This document shows, piece by piece, positions 59,211 to 64,000 of a stretch of 64,000 nt of DNA. The position numbers and the translations under genes were made by a program. The notes below the pieces were generated by a model. It ran no database searches, was not told the origin of the DNA, and worked only from the letters and a program-made list of their open reading frames with translations. Location: contig OX463784.1 of the NCBI GenBank assembly GCA_949825025.1, positions 12,161,283 to 12,225,282 on the forward strand. Direction: 5' to 3'. This stretch comes from Siphlonurus alternatus. Taxonomy: Eukaryota > Arthropoda > Insecta > Ephemeroptera > Siphlonuridae. Each line of letters opens with the position of its first letter. Position 1 is the first letter of the stretch.

Positions 59211-62200
59211 GTAAGTATAGTAAAAAAAAAAAATCTCAAGGACAAATCGTTGAGGCCGTTACAGCTATAATAGCTACAGTTACATACATATATATACACA
59301 GTATGCATACTGTACTGTATACATACATACTGTATGATACACGTCCTTTACACAGTACATACTGTACAGTATGCATATATATGCATACACTTTGGTCTTT
59401 GTCGACTACTCTCGGGTCTTTATAAAGCAGGGATCGGATGCGGATGCAGATGCAAGATGCACACGGATGCGCAAAAATGGGCTTGCATCCGCATCCGTGC
59501 ATCCCAGATGCACAGGGAAAAATGAATGCATCCGGATGCGCATCCCAGATGCACGGGAAAAAATGAATGCATCCGGATGCGCATCCCAGATGCATGAAAA
59601 ATAAATTTGCATCCGGATGCGCATCCACGGATGCACGAAAAATAAATTTGCATCCATTTAACACTTTTTTTTCTCCTTTTTTATCAGGTTTTTTGCTAAT
59701 GGCCTCTAAATAAATCTTTAACACAAGGCATTTTCTTAACATTTATTTGCCACTTGTCGTTTAAAATTGCAAGAAACAAAGTGTATTATAAAAACCAAAG
59801 ATCGGATGCAGATGCAAGATGCACACGGATGCGCAAAAATTGGCTTGCATCCGCATCCGTGCATCCCAGATGCACGGGAAAAAATTAATGCATCCGGATG
59901 CGCATTCCAGATGCATGGAAAATAAATTTGCATCCGGATGCGCATCCCAGATGCATGAAAAATAAATTTGCATCCAGATGCGCATCCATGGATGCACGAA
60001 AAATTAATTTGCATCCGGATGCGCATCTCGGATGCACGAAAAAAACGCGTGCATCCGGTCCCTGTTATAAAGACTATAATTACAAGTGTCTATGTAATTT
60101 GCCGAAGTTAAATTATACAAACTTTTTCAGATTTTTTACAACATGCAATAATACTATAATAATTCTACATTTAATACTGCAGTACATATTTTACACTTTT
60201 TTTCTGATTTAAAAGAGTTTTGGGTTGTCTCGACCCCCCCCCCCCCCCCTTCCCCCTTCCCTTGGTCCCTTGGTAATGCTATATAAGGATTAATACTATA
60301 CAGTCTTTTAGTTTATGTCTGGAAAAAGTTCATTAATTTACAGAATGAACGTGATACACTGTATGATGTCTCGGAACTCCTCGGAAGATTACCTGTGTCT
60401 GGTACTTTGTGATTTACCGTCTGTCATTTATAAATATTATACATACATTACATTGAAGGCATTCAAATTATGTATGTACACACTGCATATTATGTGGGTA
60501 CAGCACAAACCTCACACGACCAGACATAAACAAAGCTTAAAGGGCTACCACGTATCGAAACAAAGCACTAGATCTTGAGTTATTATACTGTACTGTATTG
60601 TAAGTTCTTGATAACATTTTTGATCTGATATCGACGGGGGACTTAAAAGTGTCTTGTTATTTACGTCATATCAACAACGATGTTACATTGAATTTGTGGA
60701 GTGAAGGACAGTCAATGCCTTTCTTATCACTAATACCTTGATGCCAAACATCGTTTATGATGTCACCCATAAGACCTGTGTATACAGTAGACACTTTTTA
60801 AGTCCGCTGTCGGTACATACTTCATAGTTTAGGACTGCGTTTTGCAACTTCTTGAAATTGTTGTTGTTCACCTTCTGATTTGTAATTTTTCCAGGACGGT
60901 CTGAACCGGTCTGTACAACACAAGCTCCATGTGACACATGACATGATCGCTCGTCTAGGACTGGAGGCGGAGCTTCAGGGACACTCTGGCTGTGTCAACT
61001 GTCTTGAGTGGAACACCAAGGGAGAGTAAGTACATGCAGAAGTTGTCAGGGACTGGTTTGATCCCTCAATGTCCATGTTGCAGCATGCTTGCTTCCGCCT
61101 CTGATGACGTGCAGGTGTGTCTTTGGGACCCTCACCGTCATAAACTGCTCAAGACAATCCCCACCGGACACCAGGGCAACATCTTCTCCGTCAAGGTCAG
61201 TAATACTTTTCTGTAATTTCACCACCTTTATGAACAAATAGTGGAAGTTTGAACATGATTTTGTAGAGAGTAAGGTCACTAGAAGTTGTAATTATTAAGA
61301 AGTGTTCTTGTTACCTTACCTTTTTCATTTTTTAATTGTACTGTAAAGTGTTTTTTTTTTTTTTTTTTTTTTTGTTTGTTTTTAATTAATTTGTGAAGAA
61401 ATCAAACTAAGCAATTTCATTTGTTCAAAATATGTGTTTCTTTTTCTTTCTACATTTATTAATTAATTTGTTAATTTATTTATTAATTTATTTATTTATC
61501 CATTTATTTATCCATTTATTTATACATTTATTTATTTTCTATTTTCTATTTATTTAATATTTTTATTTTTGATTATTTTCACTGTTTTTTTTTATTGCTT
61601 TATTTTATTAATTTTTTTACAAAAATTTTGTACAGTATAATCATTATACGTGCTGTACTTCATACTGCATTCCTACAAGCTTTTTTTTTACAAAAAAAAA
61701 AAAAAATTCTTCACGGAAAAAAAAAGAAGAAAATACACATATTATTTGAAATTTTTTTGAGCTGAATAAAAAGCACTTACTTAGAAATTTATTAAAACAA
61801 AACAAAAAAAAAAGTTCACAGTATCTCTTACATTATGATAACTGATAAGACCTACTAAAAAAACACTGGTACAGTTATAGAGTTGTCCCAAAATAGAACC
61901 ATTATTTATTAATAATACCATAGATGAAATTTTAAATTTTGATTTTTGTTTATGAAACCAAAGTAGACTCTTGTTTAATATGGTTCCAGTTCCTGCCCCA
62001 CTCGGGAGACCAGACCATTGTGACGGGGGCTGCAGACTTCAAGATCCGCGTACACAGTGTACTGCTGGGAGAGACCACACACGTGTGCAGTTGTCACATG
62101 AACAGAGTCAAGAGAATAGCCACCGCTCCGACGTGTCCTAACTTGTTCTGGAGTGCATCTGAGGACGGGACAATTATGTGAGTTTGATATTTGCTACTTT

Positions 62201-63136
62201 GTAAGTATAGAGGCTTCAAGTCAGCTGATTTTGTGGTGTTCTCACTGTCCTATCCAAACTAAAAAAAAAAAAAAAAAAAATAATAGGTTCTTGATTCATT
62301 ATCAAAAGACCACTAAGTGGGGGAGTAGGAGATATTTTCAAATTAATAGCTTAGAAAATAATAATAATAACAAAGAAAAAATTCAAATTTTTTAACATGG
62401 GTACTTATGGAGAAAATTTTCCTGTCGGGGAACACTTGAAGTCTATGATTGCAGAAAGAATCTTGTTTGTTTTCTTACTTGAAATAAACTTGTTTGAATG
62501 CCCGAACGTAGACATGAGAAAAGAAAATTGGGATGGTGATCTTATCATAGTAGATTGAGAGTCTTGTTCCTAATATTCCATAGGAAGATTTTGTTTTTAT
62601 ATACAGTACAGCACTGTACTGTAAGTTACAGTATATAATAACCATTGTGTTTTTTGTTTATTTTCATTTTGTATCTTAATAATTTGATAGTGAATCAATA
62701 ATGTATTATGAACTCTAACAACTCATAAGCTAGTGTAAAAAGCAATACTAAAAAAAAAGGTCATGGAAGATTACAAAAAAATTGTAAAGAATTGTCAATA
62801 TCTTGATATTATTTTTTTTTTATGTGATTTCATTGATTTTTTTATAATGCTATTAAAACTGAATTTTGATTAGTCAGAGCTATGAGTATATACAAAATTT
62901 CACCATCATTACATTTGATTCTGATTTACAGGCAATTTGACCTTCGTTCTCCACACACTTGCAACACAAGCAGTGGAGGTAGCGTTCTGATAAACCTTCT
63001 GAACCACCTGGGTCAGGGCGCAGAAGCTAAGTGCCTGGCCGTGAGTCCCACCAGGCCCGAGCTGCTTGCCGTCGGAGCTAACGACCCTTTCGTCAGACTG
63101 TATGACCGCAGAATGATCAAGACCACGACAGTGCAG
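59160..63136 (+). CDS. WDTC1: WDTC1/adipose homologue, 5' part (gene continues past window)
   Basis: WDTC1 (DCAF9, fly adipose) is a WD40-TPR protein that serves as a CUL4-DDB1 substrate receptor and affects fat metabolism. Visible join: 59160-59210, 60895-61025, 61084-61195, 61990-62177, 62932-63136, giving 229 codons in phase. MIARLGLEAELQGHSGCVN then CLEW is near-identical to human RRLGLEAELQGHSGCVNCLEW. WD repeats: GHSGCVNCLEW...VCLWDP, GHQGNIFSVKF...KIRVHS, HMNRVKRIATAP...MQFDLR and AKCLAVSP...VRLYDRR. QFDLR and LYDRR are the WDxR-type signatures used to dock on DDB1. Later WD repeats and the TPR region lie beyond 64000. Confidence 0.94.
59211..60894 (+). other. WDTC1 intron 1
   Basis: Contains the hAT-like minisatellite element 59428-60064 and a C-run at 60234-60249. 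No other gene is supported. Confidence 0.65.
59428..60064. mobile_element. hAT-like element filled with GGATGC minisatellite
   Basis: Termini CAGGGATCGGATGC and GCATCCGGTCCCTG are inverted (13 of 14). TTATAAAG flanks both ends (59420-59427, 60065-60072), a perfect 8-bp duplication. The interior has two direct copies of a block (59437-59655 and 59805-60055) made of palindromic units GCATCCGGATGC and GGATGCGCATCC in a period of about 40 bp, separated by about 145 bp of AT-rich DNA. Frames through it are repeat artefacts. Confidence 0.9.
60895..61025 (+). CDS. WDTC1: WDTC1 exon 2 (WD repeat 1 start)
   Basis: DGLNRSVQHKLHVTHDMIAR then LGLEAELQGHSGCVNCLEWN. Acceptor TTCCAG; donor GAGA|GTAAGT. It leaves GA, completed by C to Asp. 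Confidence 0.95.
61026..61083 (+). other. WDTC1 intron 2, 58 bp
   Basis: A very short intron (GTAAGT ... TTGCAG) in a gene whose other introns exceed 700 bp. The phase and protein similarity across it (KGE/D-MLASASDD) require it. Confidence 0.9.
61084..61195 (+). CDS. WDTC1: WDTC1 exon 3
   Basis: MLASASDDVQVCLWDPHRHK then GHQGNIFSVK: end of WD repeat 1 and start of repeat 2. Donor AAG|GTCAGT. Confidence 0.95.
61196..61989 (+). other. WDTC1 intron 3
   Basis: AT-rich intron with a poly-T run at about 61351-61372, TTTA-rich repeats at about 61455-61560 and A-runs near 61690. No gene. Confidence 0.65.
61990..62177 (+). CDS. WDTC1: WDTC1 exon 4
   Basis: FLPHSGDQTIVTGAADFKIR, HMNRVKRIATAPTCPNLFWS then ASEDGTI. 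Human has FLPHAGDRILITGAADSKVH and TNRVKRIATAPMWPNTFWSA. Acceptor TTCCAG; donor TTAT|GTGAGT. Confidence 0.96.
62178..62931 (+). other. WDTC1 intron 4
   Basis: AT-rich; a poly-A tract at about 62261-62280. Nothing else recognised. Confidence 0.6.
62932..63136 (+). CDS. WDTC1: WDTC1 exon 5
   Basis: QFDLR, then GQGAEAKCLAVSPTRPELLA and NDPFVRLYDRRMI, matching human EAKCLTVNP and GPFVRLYDIRMI. Acceptor TTACAG, donor CAG|GTACAC, phase 0, so the coding frame continues downstream of the window. Confidence 0.95.
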
Positions 63137-63544
63137 GTACACTTACTGTGTTAGAATTTGTCCAGTGGGCTAAGGAAAAAGTATTCCATCTTATATTGAG
63201 TTCAATTTTAAATTCAGGAAGAGGAAGGTTGAAATTTAAAACTCTCCTCTTTTCCTCTCCATACCTACATTGCCTTAGAAGCCACTGAATTCAAAATTCT
63301 GATGATTATGCTACTCCTAAAATTTTATTCTGCAATTTTACTGTTGAAATTAATATTTGCTTATAAGATTTAATTGAGAAAAGAGAACAATGGGGTACTG
63401 ACCAAAAAAAAAGTTTCAAGTTTTTGTCAATATTTCAAAAGGCACGAGAATTTCATGAAGAACAAGCCCTATTACAGCATTCTACGACAATTTCCTGATT
63501 TTATATGAATTTTTAAAACCTCTCAAAAATGACGTCATAGCATT

Positions 63545-63735
63545 GAATCTTAAATGGGAAAATAGATCAGTTAACATTGCCAAATCCCATACTTAATATT
63601 GAAATGTAACCAAAACTTCATTTGCAAGGTTTTCAGGTACTAGAATCACGATAATGAAGGTTTGAAATTCGTACTTCAATAACTTTTCATTTTAGCAATG
63701 TTAACTGATGCATTTCCCCATTTAAGATTCAATCA
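63545..63735. repeat. Imperfect inverted repeat
   Basis: TTGAATCTTAAATGGGAAAA and TTTCCCCATTTAAGATTCAA are inverted; AGTTAACATTGCCAAA and TTAGCAATGTTAACT pair inside. A TGACGTCATAGC lies just before it. Likely a MITE of unknown family. Confidence 0.65.
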
Positions 63736-63741
63736 GAGCGA

Positions 63742-64000
63742 ACTTGAGTAGAAGGCCACAACACGACCGCGCCCACTTTTCAATAGCCGTCCTACTGAGC
63801 AGCAGGTTTGCGTGTAATCAAATGGGAGAGGACTTCACTTTGGTCGCGGTTTACGACAATTACGCTGTATGCTAGAGTTTTCAAAATGAAACAAGTTTAA
63901 CTCTAATATAGTTTAATCTTACTGGACAACCTTTTTTTTCACGCAAAAACAATATTAATACACTTAAATTAAACTTTTATGAACCCGACTTCTGCTACTT
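63742..64000. repeat. Dispersed repeat, copy 2
   Basis: GCCGTCCTACTGAGCAGCAG, GGTTTGCGTG and CGCAAAAACAATATTAATAC correspond to the copy at 57712-57965. Cut by the window end. Confidence 0.55.

Larger units (their letters stand above)
63137..64000 (+). other. WDTC1 intron 5 (incomplete)
   Basis: AT-rich intron running off the window. An imperfect inverted repeat lies at 63545-63735 and a dispersed repeat copy at 63742-64000. Confidence 0.6.

Noticed and set aside
59236..60026. Long Cys/Ala/His-rich open frames on both strands
   Set aside because: They translate the GGATGC minisatellite in several frames at once; no conserved protein pattern.

Overview
This is an AT-rich, intron-rich, repeat-rich animal nuclear window. 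It carries three conserved bilaterian genes, all on the + strand: a SON homologue (coding span 6625-20134, 13 coding exons), a SOBP (sine oculis-binding protein) homologue (22129-53991, 5 coding exons), and the 5' half of a WDTC1/adipose (DCAF9-type) homologue (59160 to beyond 64000, 5 exons visible). GT-AG splice sites and exon phases join without a frame error across all three models. They give about 879 aa for SON, 605 aa for SOBP and the first 229 codons of WDTC1. The compact SON, the fly-like WDTC1 N-terminus and the SINE core type suggest an invertebrate, most likely an arthropod, but nothing I can read fixes the lineage.

Layout: 1-6340 is intergenic, with a tRNA-headed SINE, several MITEs and a GA microsatellite. 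6340-21420 is the SON gene. Its introns hold a Harbinger-like MITE, a small hAT MITE and a near-perfect 230-bp palindrome. A gap of about 700 bp containing a SINE separates SON from SOBP. SOBP has two very large introns (15.9 kb and 11.2 kb). They are full of MITEs, SINEs and microsatellites, interspersed with GC-richer islands that are candidate regulatory modules, and are followed by the zinc-finger exons and the Pro/Ile-rich C-terminal exon. 54000-59159 is intergenic with a TTAA-flanked MITE. WDTC1 then starts with a 17-codon first exon; its intron 1 contains a hAT-like element filled with GGATGC minisatellite units.

The genes are housekeeping or developmental regulators: a splicing/speckle co-factor (SON), a SIX-protein-binding nuclear cofactor (SOBP) and a CUL4-DDB1 substrate receptor candidate (WDTC1). 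Nothing suggests that they form one pathway. The unusual content lies in the non-coding DNA: a SINE family with interchangeable tRNA-like and 5S-rRNA-derived heads on a shared core, nested hairpin MITEs, MITEs carrying paired TGACGTCA sites, and a triplicated SOBP exon/intron boundary interrupted by a hAT MITE.
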